This document shows, in pieces, positions 33,624 through 41,577 of a stretch of 64,000 bases of DNA. Source of the DNA: Kitasatospora azatica KCTC 9699 (GTDB taxonomy: Bacteria > Actinomycetota > Actinomycetes > Streptomycetales > Streptomycetaceae). The position numbers were made by a program, and so were the translations under genes. Position 1 is the first letter of the stretch; each line of letters begins with the position of its first letter. The DNA lies in assembly GCF_000744785.1 (NCBI RefSeq), contig NZ_JQMO01000003.1, positions 2,356,001 to 2,420,000 on the forward strand, read 5' to 3'. The notes below the pieces were generated by a model. It was not told the DNA's origin. It ran no database searches and saw only the letters and a program-made list of their open reading frames with translations.

Positions 33624-34952
33624 ATGTATGTGACCAGGCTGGGCATCTCGGGCATCCGGGGGTTCACGCCGTCCCGCGAGGTCCGGCAGTTGGAACTCCC
33701 GCAGGCGGGCTGGACGGTGCTGGCCGGGCGCAACGGCGCCGGCAAGACCACCCTGCTGCGCGCGCTGGCGCTGGCGCTCGGCGGCCCCTCGGTCTCGCGC
33801 AGCCTGGTCAGCGACTTCTCCGGCTGGCTCAGTGCCGGTGAGCGGACCGGCTGGGTGCAGGCCTTCGTCCGCCCGGACTGGTCGGTGGACCGGCTGGCGG
33901 GCAGCGGCAAGGCGCCCAAGTACGACCTCAAGCTCGGCCTGCGCTGGACGCTCCCCAGGCCTCCGGCCGGCGGCACGCCCATGGCCGGCGGCTCGCGCCC
34001 GGAGCTGGAGGCCTTCGGTTCGGCCAGCCCCGAGCGCGGCCCGTGGGCGGAGAACCCGCGCGGCTGGTTCTTCGCCGGCTACGGCCCGTTCCGCCGGCTG
34101 CTCGGCGGGGCGGGGGAGAGCCAGCGGCTGATGCTCTCGGCCGGCCCGGTCGGCCGGCTGGCCACCCTCTTCCACGAGGAGGCCTCGCTCGCCGAGGGCG
34201 TCTCCTGGCTGATCGACCAGCACGTGCGCCGGCTCGAGGGTCGCCCCGGCGCCCAGCAGGTCCTGGACGTGGTCACCGGCCTGCTCTCCGACGGCCTGCT
34301 GCCGGACGGCTACCGGGTCTCCAAGGTCGACTCCGACGGGCTGTGGATCCACCGGGCCGGCGGCCCCGGCTTCCCGCTGCGCGAGCTGAGCGACGGCTAC
34401 CGCACCGTCGCCGCCCTGGTGCTCGACCTGGTCCGCCAGTTCCAGAACTGCTACGGCAGCCTGCCGCAGGACGAGGCCGGCGCGATCACGCTGCCCGGCG
34501 TGGTGCTGATCGACGAGATCGACGCCCATCTGCACGTCAGCTGGCAGCAGCGGATCGGGCCCTGGCTCAAGGCGCACTTCCCCCGGGTGCAGTTCATCGT
34601 CTCCACCCACAGCCCGTACATCTGCCAGGCCGCCGACCCCGGCGGGCTGATCCGGATAGCGGGCCTGGACGAGGACGTGCCGCCGCAGCCGGTCAGCGAG
34701 GAGCTCTACCGGCGGGTCGTCTACGGCAGCGGGGACGACGCGGTGCTCTCCGAGCTGTTCGGCTTGGAGTCCCCGTACTCCGCCCGGGCCGAGGACGCCC
34801 GGCGGCGGATCGGCGACCTGGAGGGGCGGGTGCTGGCCGGCGACTCGACCGACGAGGAACTGGCGGAGTACCAGGAGCTGACCGACCGGCTGATGAGCTC
34901 GCTGTCGGCCCGGGTGGACGAGGTGTCGGCCAGACTCGGGCGCCCGAGATGA
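33624..34952 (+). CDS. ABC/SMC-like AAA ATPase, PtuA-type partner of an HNH nuclease
   Basis: A 442-residue soluble ATPase of the RecF/OLD-like ABC class. Walker A is GRNGAGKTTLLRALALAL (about residues 35-52), the signature motif ELSDGYRTVAALVLDL, Walker B GVVLIDEIDAHLH and the switch His VSTHSPYI. No TOPRIM domain follows, separating it from OLD nucleases. It starts 9 bp after the AI-2E gene and shares an ATGA overlap with the HNH gene. An ATPase of this form plus an HNH protein is the arrangement of Septu (PtuA/PtuB) anti-phage systems; assignment here is by architecture, not by tested similarity. Confidence 0.88.
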   Translation: MYVTRLGISGIRGFTPSREVRQLELPQAGWTVLAGRNGAGKTTLLRALALALGGPSVSRSLVSDFSGWLSAGERTGWVQAFVRPDWSVDRLAGSGKAPKYDLKLGLRWTLPRPPAGGTPMAGGSRPELEAFGSASPERGPWAENPRGWFFAGYGPFRRLLGGAGESQRLMLSAGPVGRLATLFHEEASLAEGVSWLIDQHVRRLEGRPGAQQVLDVVTGLLSDGLLPDGYRVSKVDSDGLWIHRAGGPGFPLRELSDGYRTVAALVLDLVRQFQNCYGSLPQDEAGAITLPGVVLIDEIDAHLHVSWQQRIGPWLKAHFPRVQFIVSTHSPYICQAADPGGLIRIAGLDEDVPPQPVSEELYRRVVYGSGDDAVLSELFGLESPYSARAEDARRRIGDLEGRVLAGDSTDEELAEYQELTDRLMSSLSARVDEVSARLGRPR

Positions 34953-35680
34953 TCCCTTTGCAGCGCGGGCCGTTACCGGAGGAGCTGATCGCGCGGATGG
35001 CGGCCCGGTCCGAGCGGATCGGGGACCACCGGGGCGGGGCGCGGGAGTCCTGGCGGGACGCCCGCACCATCCGGCGCGACCTGACGGTGCACCTGGTCGC
35101 GATGGCGGCCGGACTCTCGCGCTGCATGTACTGCGGGGACAGCGAGGGCACCAGCATCGACCATTTCCAGCCGATCGCGATGGCCCCGCAGCGCGCCTTC
35201 GACTGGTTCAACCACCTGTGGGCCTGCGCCTTCTGCAACAGCAACCAGAAGCGCGACCTCTACCCGACGGACCGGCACGGCGAGCCGCTGCTGATCGACC
35301 CGACCAGCGACGAACCGGCCGACCACCTGGACCTGGTGCTGGTCACCGGCGCCTACCGGGCCCGCACCGCCAAGGGCCGCGAGACGATCCGGATCTTCGG
35401 TCTGGACCGCCCGGTGCTGGAACGCGGCCGGGCGCACGCCTACGTCCGCTGCCGCTCGATGCTGCGCGACCTGGCCCGGTTGGCCGAGCACCAGGAGCAC
35501 GCCGAGGCGCTGGCGGTCGGGCACGCGCTGGCGGTGCAGCCGTTCGCCGACGTGCTCTACGAGATGCTGCGGCTGCGCACCGCGCCGCGGGCCGCGCTGG
35601 TCTTCGGTGCGGAGACGGTGGCGGGCCTGAACATGCTGACGGGGCCCCACTTCGCGAAGTGGGGCCCCGTCGGGCGTTAG
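34949..35680 (+). CDS. HNH endonuclease, PtuB-like
   Basis: A 243-residue nuclease. The zinc-finger HNH core reads CMYCGDSEGTSIDHFQPIA, then FDWFNHLWACAFCNSNQKRDLYP: two CxxC pairs hold zinc, with D-H and N as catalytic elements. This layout matches the TIGR02646-like HNH proteins found in Septu and retron-Eco7-type systems. The ATG is inside the ATPase stop (ATGA), indicating coupled synthesis. The last 14 codons are encoded within a perfect 17-bp hairpin, so the C-terminus (TGPHFAKWGPVGR) may be a product of reading through a terminator. Confidence 0.87.
   Translation: MIPLQRGPLPEELIARMAARSERIGDHRGGARESWRDARTIRRDLTVHLVAMAAGLSRCMYCGDSEGTSIDHFQPIAMAPQRAFDWFNHLWACAFCNSNQKRDLYPTDRHGEPLLIDPTSDEPADHLDLVLVTGAYRARTAKGRETIRIFGLDRPVLERGRAHAYVRCRSMLRDLARLAEHQEHAEALAVGHALAVQPFADVLYEMLRLRTAPRAALVFGAETVAGLNMLTGPHFAKWGPVGR
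35638..35671. terminator. Bidirectional terminator inside the 3' end of the HNH gene
   Basis: A perfect palindrome with 17-bp arms (GACGGGGCCCCACTTCG and its complement). It lies within the coding frame, ending 6 bp before the TAG stop, and is shared with the convergent ahpD gene. Confidence 0.88.
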
Positions 35681-35695
35681 GCAGCCGACCCTGGG

Positions 35696-36229
35696 TCAGG
35701 CCAGCGCGGCCTCGGCGTCCAGCACCGAGGCGACGGCCTGGATCACGGCGGCGATCCGGATCGCGACCTGGATGGTCTCGCGGTCCACCCCGGCCTTGCG
35801 CAGCACCTGCTCGTGCGAGTCCAGGCACTGGCCGCAGCCGTTGATCGCGGAGACGGCGAAGCTCCAGAACTCGAAGTCCAGCTTCTCCACGCCGGGGTTG
35901 CCGATGATGTTCATCCGCAGCCCGGTCCGCAGCTTCGCGTACTCCTCGTGGTCCGAGAGCAGGTGCGTGGTGCGGTAGTACACGTTGTTCATCGCCATGA
36001 TCGCGGCAGCGGCCTTGGCGGCGGTGTACGCCTGCTCGGAGAGGATGCTCTTCGCCTGCGGCTCCAGCTCGCGCAGCACCGGCTTGCTGGCGGTGGCCAT
36101 CGCGCAGGACAGCACGGTGCCCCAGAGCTGCTGCTCGGGCAGGTCCGAGTTGCCGATCACCGCGCTCAGGTTGAGCTTGAGGTCCTTGGCGTACTCGGGG
36201 AGGGCGGCCTTGAGTTCGTCCAGTGCCAT
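35696..36229 (-). CDS. ahpD: Alkyl hydroperoxide reductase AhpD
   Basis: A 177-residue alpha-helical protein that, in actinobacteria, reduces AhpC through lipoamide-linked electron flow and has weak peroxidase activity. The active site SAINGCGQCLDSHE holds the CxxC pair and the proton-relay Glu/His exactly as in mycobacterial AhpD. The start is ATG 36229 (MALDELKAALPEYAKDLKLNL). It begins 5 bp after ahpC, so both are one transcript controlled with the divergent oxyR. Confidence 0.96.
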   Translation of the reverse strand: MALDELKAALPEYAKDLKLNLSAVIGNSDLPEQQLWGTVLSCAMATASKPVLRELEPQAKSILSEQAYTAAKAAAAIMAMNNVYYRTTHLLSDHEEYAKLRTGLRMNIIGNPGVEKLDFEFWSFAVSAINGCGQCLDSHEQVLRKAGVDRETIQVAIRIAAVIQAVASVLDAEAALA

Positions 36230-36234
36230 CGGGA

Positions 36235-36786
36235 TCAGCCGGCCAGCAGGGTGCCGGCGTCCAGGGTGGCCTCGCCCTTGTTCCAGTTGCACGGGCACAG
36301 CTCGTCGGTCTGCAGGGCGTCCAGCACCCGCAGGACCTCCTTGGGGTTACGGCCGACCGAGCCGGCGGTCACCATGACGAACTGGATCTCGTTGTTCGGG
36401 TCCACGATGAAGACCGCGCGCTGGGCGGTGCCGTCCGCGCCCTCGACGCCGCAGGCGCGCATCAGCTCGTGCTTGATGTCGGCCAGCATCGGGAAGGGCA
36501 GGTCGCGCAGGTCGGCGTGGTCCTTGCGCCAGGCGTGGTGCACGAACTCGGAGTCGCCGGAGACGCCGAGGATCTGCGCGTCACGGTCGGCGAACTCCTC
36601 GTTCAGCTTGCCGAACGCGGCGATCTCGGTGGGGCAGACGAAGGTGAAGTCCATCGGCCAGAAGAAGACGATCTTCCACTTGCCCTCGTAGGTCTTGTGG
36701 TCGATGTCGGCGAATGCGTTCGCGGCGTCCAGGTCGACGCAGGCCTTGAGGTCGAACTCGGGGAACTTGTCACCGATCGTGAGCAC
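36235..36786 (-). CDS. ahpC: Alkyl hydroperoxide reductase AhpC (2-Cys peroxiredoxin)
   Basis: A 183-residue peroxiredoxin reducing organic peroxides and H2O2. The peroxidatic Cys is in FTFVCPTEIAAF and the resolving Cys region is ELCPCNWNKGE, with the extra Cys seen in actinobacterial AhpC. GTG 36786 is preceded by CAGGAGAAGC. It is transcribed divergently from oxyR and followed directly by ahpD, the classical peroxide-inducible arrangement. Confidence 0.97.
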   Translation of the reverse strand: MLTIGDKFPEFDLKACVDLDAANAFADIDHKTYEGKWKIVFFWPMDFTFVCPTEIAAFGKLNEEFADRDAQILGVSGDSEFVHHAWRKDHADLRDLPFPMLADIKHELMRACGVEGADGTAQRAVFIVDPNNEIQFVMVTAGSVGRNPKEVLRVLDALQTDELCPCNWNKGEATLDAGTLLAG

Positions 36787-36927
36787 GTTCGCTTCTCCTG
36801 GGTGTGGAAAATGAGGGTGTTTGCCCGGATCGCCTATGATTCGACGGATCCCGACGTGATCCACAGTGGCATGACGCGCACTGATCACGGAAATAGCTAG
36901 ACTCGATCCCTCTGATCGGAGAGAGCT
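36787..36927. promoter_or_regulatory. oxyR-ahpC divergent promoter region
   Basis: These 141 bp are relatively AT-rich. TAGCTAGACT (36894-36903) contains -10-like hexamers for oxyR, and CGCCTATGATTCG near 36831 resembles an LysR-type half site. An OxyR operator is expected here from the conserved arrangement, but its limits cannot be fixed by eye. Confidence 0.45.
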
Positions 36928-37881
36928 ATCAGTACCCAGAACCTCAGGCCCCGCACCCCCACGGTCGCCCAGCTGCGGGCCTTCCTCGCGGTCGCCGAGC
37001 ATCTGCACTTCCGCGATGCCGCGGCGGCCGTCGGCACCAGTCAGCCGGCGCTCTCCGGTGCGCTCGCCGCGCTGGAGGAGTCGCTCGGGGTCCAGCTGGT
37101 GGAGCGTACGACACGCAAGGTCATCATCACCCCGCTGGGCGAGCGGGTGGCCGGACACGCCCGTCGGACGCTGGCCGCGCTGCACGAGCTGACCGAGGAG
37201 GTCGAGGCGGCCCGCCGACCGTTCACCGGGCCGCTGCACCTGGGAGTGATACCGACCGTCGCACCGTACCTGCTGCCCGCCGTGCTGCGACTGGTCCGCG
37301 ACCGCTACCCGGACCTGGAACTCCACGTGCACGAGGAGCGCACGCCCTCGCTGCTGGAGGGGCTGGCGGCCGGGCGGCTCGACCTGCTGCTGCTCGCGCT
37401 GCCCGCCGGGGGAGCGGCGCCGACCCGGGACATCCCGCTCTTCGACGAGGACTTCGTGCTGGTCACCCCGCCCGAGCACGAGCTGGCCGGCCGCACCGAC
37501 GTGCCCCGGGAGGTGCTGCTCGACCTGGAGGTGCTGCTGCTCGAGGAGGGCCACTGCCTGCGGGACCAGGCACTGGACCTGTGCCGGGAGGTCGGCGCCG
37601 AGCAGGGCGGCGGCAACACCCGGGCGGCCGGGCTCTCCACCCTGGTCCAGCTGGTGGCCGGCGGCCTCGGGGTCACCCTGCTGCCCGCCACCGCGCTGGA
37701 GGTGGAGGCGGGCCGCACCGACCGGTTGGCCGCCGTCCACTTCGCCGAGCCGGCTCCCGGCCGCCGGATCGGCCTGGCCACCCGCCCCGGCTCGGCCCGG
37801 GCCCCCGAGTACGACCGGTTCGCCGACTCGCTGCGCGCCGTTCTCGCCGAGCTCCCGGTGCGGCTCGTCCCGGGGAGCTGA
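36928..37881 (+). CDS. oxyR: LysR-type hydrogen-peroxide sensor OxyR, non-canonical start
   Basis: A 317-residue regulator. The winged helix-turn-helix (VAQLRAFLAVAEHLHFRDAAAAVGTSQPALSGALAALEESLG) and the redox site GHCLRDQALDLC (Cys210 and Cys219) identify OxyR. The frame is open from a TGA at 36913, but contains no ATG, GTG or TTG until 37099, which is beyond the HTH. The best start is ATC 36928, two bases after GGAGAGAG (36918-36925); alternatives are other non-standard codons. The nine-residue Cys spacing equals that of the E. coli protein. It should activate ahpCD under peroxide. Confidence 0.85.
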   Translation: MSTQNLRPRTPTVAQLRAFLAVAEHLHFRDAAAAVGTSQPALSGALAALEESLGVQLVERTTRKVIITPLGERVAGHARRTLAALHELTEEVEAARRPFTGPLHLGVIPTVAPYLLPAVLRLVRDRYPDLELHVHEERTPSLLEGLAAGRLDLLLLALPAGGAAPTRDIPLFDEDFVLVTPPEHELAGRTDVPREVLLDLEVLLLEEGHCLRDQALDLCREVGAEQGGGNTRAAGLSTLVQLVAGGLGVTLLPATALEVEAGRTDRLAAVHFAEPAPGRRIGLATRPGSARAPEYDRFADSLRAVLAELPVRLVPGS

Positions 37882-37934
37882 ACCCCCGTCCGCGTGCGGC
37901 TGATCGGGTGATCCCCCGAGCCGCCGTCAGCTCC

Positions 37935-37965
37935 GCCAATCTGCTTGTCATACAAGCGGATTGGC
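37935..37965. promoter_or_regulatory. Inverted repeat with GCTTGT-CAT-ACAAGC core
   Basis: Fourteen-bp arms with one mismatch (GCCAATCTGCTTGT / ACAAGCGGATTGGC) around CAT. The 15-bp core matches the palindrome upstream of the chitinase (GCTTGTNNNACAAGC). It could be the oxyR terminator, an operator for the downstream operon, or both. Confidence 0.55.
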
Positions 37966-38066
37966 GCTCCCTCGCCCCCTCGCGCCGCCCTCTCCCTCGC
38001 CTCGCCGACTCCCCGCCCCCGAGGTGAGCTGGATGCGGCCGAAGAGCGAGCGAGAGGGAGAGTCGC

Positions 38067-39320
38067 GTGGCACCGCAGACCGATACCGAGACCGGGCCGG
38101 ACGAGGAGATCGAGGGTGGTGAGCCCTTCCCGCCGGTCAAGCGACCCGGTCGTCGGCTGCGCCGCTTCCTCCACCGCCGCTCAGTACGGGTCGTGCTGGC
38201 CCTGTTCGCAGTCTTCCTGACCTGGCTCAGCTGGTCGGTCGGCTCGGCGCTGCTGGGGCCGGGCAACGACTCCACGGTCGCCCGGCTCGCCGAATGGGCC
38301 CGCGACCACCACCTCGGACCGGTGGTCACCGGCCTGGAGACCGCCCAGTACAAGATGAACCCGCCCAAGGTCGGCGGTCGCCCCACCATCGCCCTCGGCC
38401 CGATCGGCCCGGCCCCCTCCGCGGTCTCCTCCGCCGCGGCCGCCGCCAGGGCCGACGAGAGCAAGCACGTCCAGATGCCGACCATCGCCCCGATCAACCC
38501 CGCGCCGCTGGTCTCCCCGGCCGGCGACCCGATCCCCGGCGAGGGCGCCTGGAAGGTGATCGGCAGCGCCAGGGGCGTGGCCGCCGTGCAGGCCGCCATG
38601 CTGCGCCCCGACAACGAGCACACCTCCTACCTGGCCGGTGTGGTCTCGATGGACCAGCGCCTGGTCCGCTTCCAACTGCACCCGGGCACCGACGACCCGG
38701 GCCCCGACAACTGGGGCGTGCCGCCGAACATCCCGTCCGACGCCAGGAACGGCCTGCTGGCCAGCTTCAACGGCGGCTTCAAGGTCGGCGAGGCCAGGGG
38801 CGGCTTCTTCCTCAACGGCGTCACCCACGGCACCCTGACCGACGGCGCCGCCTCGCTGGTCTTCTACAAGGACGGCCACGCCACCGTCGGCACCTGGGGC
38901 GGCGACGTCTCGATGACCCCCGAGGTGGTCGGCGTCCGGCAGAACCTGCGCCCGATCGTCAGCAACGGCCAGGTGGCCCCCGACGTCGACCAGGCCATCG
39001 AGAGCGGCTGGGGCCTGACCATCGGCGGCAAGTTCTTCGTCTGGCGCTCCGGCGCCGGGGTCACCCAGGACGGCCGACTGATCTACGCCTACGGCCCCGC
39101 GCTCTCCGTCCGCACCCTGGCCGAGCTGCTGCACCAGGCCGGCTGCGTGCAGGCGATGCAGCTGGACATCAACCCGGCCTGGATGTCCTTCAACTACTAC
39201 GAGCAGACCAAGGACCCGGTCAACCCCAACGCGGTCAAGCTGCTGCCCGACCAGGAGCGGCCCGCCGACCGGTACTTCGAGCCGACCAGCCGCGACTTCA
39301 CCGCGGTGTACGCCCGATGA
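38067..39320 (+). CDS. Phosphodiester glycosidase family (NAGPA-like) membrane protein
   Basis: A 417-residue protein. After a basic cytoplasmic N-terminus, one membrane helix (VRVVLALFAVFLTWLSWSVGSALL) places the catalytic domain outside. The NAGPA-like domain shows LLASFNGGFKVGEARGGFFLNG, GTWGGDVSMTPEVVGVRQNLRPIV, WGLTIGGKFFVWRSGAGVTQDGRLIYAYGP and MQLDINPAWMSFNYY. The family cleaves N-acetylglucosamine phosphodiesters in animals; the bacterial substrate is unknown. GTG 38067 follows GAGAGGGAGAG. It leads the operon and overlaps the UbiA gene by 4 bp. Confidence 0.87.
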   Translation: MAPQTDTETGPDEEIEGGEPFPPVKRPGRRLRRFLHRRSVRVVLALFAVFLTWLSWSVGSALLGPGNDSTVARLAEWARDHHLGPVVTGLETAQYKMNPPKVGGRPTIALGPIGPAPSAVSSAAAAARADESKHVQMPTIAPINPAPLVSPAGDPIPGEGAWKVIGSARGVAAVQAAMLRPDNEHTSYLAGVVSMDQRLVRFQLHPGTDDPGPDNWGVPPNIPSDARNGLLASFNGGFKVGEARGGFFLNGVTHGTLTDGAASLVFYKDGHATVGTWGGDVSMTPEVVGVRQNLRPIVSNGQVAPDVDQAIESGWGLTIGGKFFVWRSGAGVTQDGRLIYAYGPALSVRTLAELLHQAGCVQAMQLDINPAWMSFNYYEQTKDPVNPNAVKLLPDQERPADRYFEPTSRDFTAVYAR

Positions 39321-40258
39321 CCGCCCAACCCCCGGTGCTACCGGCTCCCGAACTGGAGCCGGTGCCCACCGCGGCCGCCGCCACCCGCGCGATCGGCTGG
39401 CCGCGCGCCGTGCTGCGCACCTCGCGCCCCCGCCAGTGGCCGAAGAACCTGCTGGTCTTCGCCGCCCCGGTGGCCGCCGCCGACCGCGGCCGGATCGTCG
39501 GCATGGACTACGCGCTGCTGGCCTTCGTGGTCTTCACCCTCGCCTCCTGCGCGGTCTACTTCGTCAACGACGTGGTCGACGCCGAACGCGACCGCCGCCA
39601 CCCCGCCAAACGGACCCGCCCGGTCGCCGCCGGTGACCTGACCGAGCGTCACGCCCTGCTGCTCGCGGTGGCCTGCATGGTGCTGGCCGAGGCCGGCGCG
39701 GTGGCGATCAGCAGCGCCGGCCTGGCCGCCTGCGTCACCGGCTACCTGGCCCTGTCCTTCCTCTACTCCTCCACCCTCAAGCACCTGCCGGTCCTCGAAC
39801 TGACCATGGTGGCCTCCGGGTTCGTGCTGCGCGCGCTCGGCGGCGCGGCCGCCGCCAAGGTCGAGCCGTCCGGCTGGTTCGTGCTGGTCTGCAGCCTCGG
39901 CGCGCTGCTGGTGGCGATCTCCAAGCGGTACACCGAGCTCTCCGGACTCGGCGCGGCCGCCGTCAGCCACCGCCCCTGCCTGGGCCGCTACACCCTGGGC
40001 GGCCTGCGCACCGCCCAGCGCACGATCAGCGTCGCGATGATCGCCGCCTGCCTCGGCTGGGCGGTGCTCAACGGCTCCCCCTGGGGCGTCGGCTGCCACC
40101 TGCTGACCGTGCTGCCGCTGGCGGCGGCGCTGCTGCGCTTCGACTGGCTGACCGGGCGGGCTGCCCTGAGCCGGGTCGAGGACCTGATCACCCGTGACCG
40201 GGTGATGCTGCTCTGCGAGTTGGTATGGCTGCTGCTCTTCACCGCAGGGACGGCATGA
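39317..40258 (+). CDS. Decaprenyl-phosphate phosphoribosyltransferase (UbiA superfamily)
   Basis: A 313-residue polytopic prenyltransferase resembling mycobacterial Rv3806c, which transfers 5-phosphoribose from PRPP to decaprenyl phosphate. Family marks are RPRQWPKNLLVFAAP, the Mg-binding NDVVDAERDRRHPAKRTRPVAAG, LSFLYSSTLKHLPVLELTMVASGFVLRALGG and the second Asp-rich loop SKRYTELSG. Start and stop form ATGA overlaps with both neighbours. Together with DprE1 and DprE2 downstream it makes a complete route to decaprenyl-phosphoryl-arabinose, except the phosphatase. Confidence 0.9.
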   Translation: MTAQPPVLPAPELEPVPTAAAATRAIGWPRAVLRTSRPRQWPKNLLVFAAPVAAADRGRIVGMDYALLAFVVFTLASCAVYFVNDVVDAERDRRHPAKRTRPVAAGDLTERHALLLAVACMVLAEAGAVAISSAGLAACVTGYLALSFLYSSTLKHLPVLELTMVASGFVLRALGGAAAAKVEPSGWFVLVCSLGALLVAISKRYTELSGLGAAAVSHRPCLGRYTLGGLRTAQRTISVAMIAACLGWAVLNGSPWGVGCHLLTVLPLAAALLRFDWLTGRAALSRVEDLITRDRVMLLCELVWLLLFTAGTA

Positions 40259-41577
40259 GGTCCGGTGTGCTGCTCCAGGGCTGGGGCCGCAGCACCGGCA
40301 GCCGCAGCGCCGTCCTCGGTCCGCTCACCACCCTCGCGCTGCGCGAGCTGGTCACCGGGCGGCCGGCCGGCGGCGTGCTGGCCCGCGGCGCCGGCTGCAG
40401 CTACGGGGACGCCGCGCAGAACGGCGGCGGGGTGGTCCTGGCACCCGCCACGGTGCCCGAGATCCAGGTCGACGCGGACGCCGGCACGGTCCGCGCGGCC
40501 GGCTCGGCCCGGTTCGCCCAGGTACTGGCCCGCACCGTGCCGCGCGGACTGCTGCTGCCCGTGCTGCCCGGCACCAGCCGGCTCACCGTCGGCGGCGCCG
40601 TCGCCGCCGACGTGCACGGCAAGAACCAGCGCACCGACGGCAGCCTCGCCGCCTGGCTGGACAGCATCGAACTGCTGGACGGCACCGGACAGGTCCGCCT
40701 GCTGACACCCGATCAGGAGGAGTTCCGGGCCACCGTGGGCGGCATGGGACTCACCGGAGTGGTGCTGGCCGCGACCATCCGTCTGATCCCGATCAGCGGG
40801 ACCAGACTGCGGGTCGGCTCGCACCGGGCCGCCGACCTGGACGCGCTGCTCACCGCGATGGACACCGCCGCCGGACGGTACGCGGTGGCCTGGATCGACA
40901 CCACCGCGACCGGGCGGGCACTCGGGCGCGGGATCGTCGACGTCGGGGACCACCTGGACGAGCCCGACGGCGCGGACGAGCTCAAGTACGCCCCCGCGCG
41001 GGCGCCGCGCGCGCCCCGGCTGCCGGTCGGGCCGTTCACACCACTGACCGCCCGCGCCTTCAACGAGCTCTGGTACCGGCGGGCGCCGCGCGAACGCAGC
41101 TCGGTGCAGCGGCTGCCGGAGTTCTTCCACCGGCTGGACGCGGTGCGCGAGTGGAACCGGGCCCTCGGACCGCGCGGCTTCCTGCAGTACCAGTTCGCGG
41201 TGCCGGACCCGGCCGTCGGACTGATCGCGCAGGCACTGGAGTCGCTGCGCCGGGTGGGCGCCGCGCCGTTCCTCGGCACCCTCAAGCGGTTCGGCCCCGG
41301 CAGCGGCTGCCCGCTCTCCTTCCCGCTGCCCGGCTGGTCGCTCGCCGTCGACATGCCGGCCGGCGGCCGCCGCCTGGACGCCGTGCTCGACGTGCTGGAC
41401 CGCCGGGTGGCCGAAGCCGGCGGCCGGGTCTACCTGGCCAAGGACGCCCGACTCGGCCGGACCGCCTTCGAGGCGATGTACGGACCACTGGACGACTGGC
41501 GCGCCGCGCGCGCCCTGCTCGATCCGGATGACACCATGCGATCCGATCTGGGACGGAGACTGGGACTGTGTCGGTAG
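40255..41577 (+). CDS. dprE1: Decaprenylphosphoryl-ribose oxidase DprE1 (FAD)
   Basis: A 440-residue FAD-dependent oxidase of the VAO family, first half of the epimerisation of DPR to DPA. The FAD-binding region has LARGAGCSYGDAAQNGGG, GTSRLTVGGAVAADVHGKNQRTDGS and GGMGLTGVVLAATI. The substrate domain has LKRFGPG, PLSFPLPGWSLAVDMP and VYLAKDAR with the conserved Lys. Compared with mycobacterial DprE1 (PGWNICVDFP), the benzothiazinone-reactive Cys387 corresponds to Ala364 here. ATG 40255 overlaps the upstream stop; the 3' end overlaps dprE2 by 10 bp. Confidence 0.92.
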   Translation: MRSGVLLQGWGRSTGSRSAVLGPLTTLALRELVTGRPAGGVLARGAGCSYGDAAQNGGGVVLAPATVPEIQVDADAGTVRAAGSARFAQVLARTVPRGLLLPVLPGTSRLTVGGAVAADVHGKNQRTDGSLAAWLDSIELLDGTGQVRLLTPDQEEFRATVGGMGLTGVVLAATIRLIPISGTRLRVGSHRAADLDALLTAMDTAAGRYAVAWIDTTATGRALGRGIVDVGDHLDEPDGADELKYAPARAPRAPRLPVGPFTPLTARAFNELWYRRAPRERSSVQRLPEFFHRLDAVREWNRALGPRGFLQYQFAVPDPAVGLIAQALESLRRVGAAPFLGTLKRFGPGSGCPLSFPLPGWSLAVDMPAGGRRLDAVLDVLDRRVAEAGGRVYLAKDARLGRTAFEAMYGPLDDWRAARALLDPDDTMRSDLGRRLGLCR

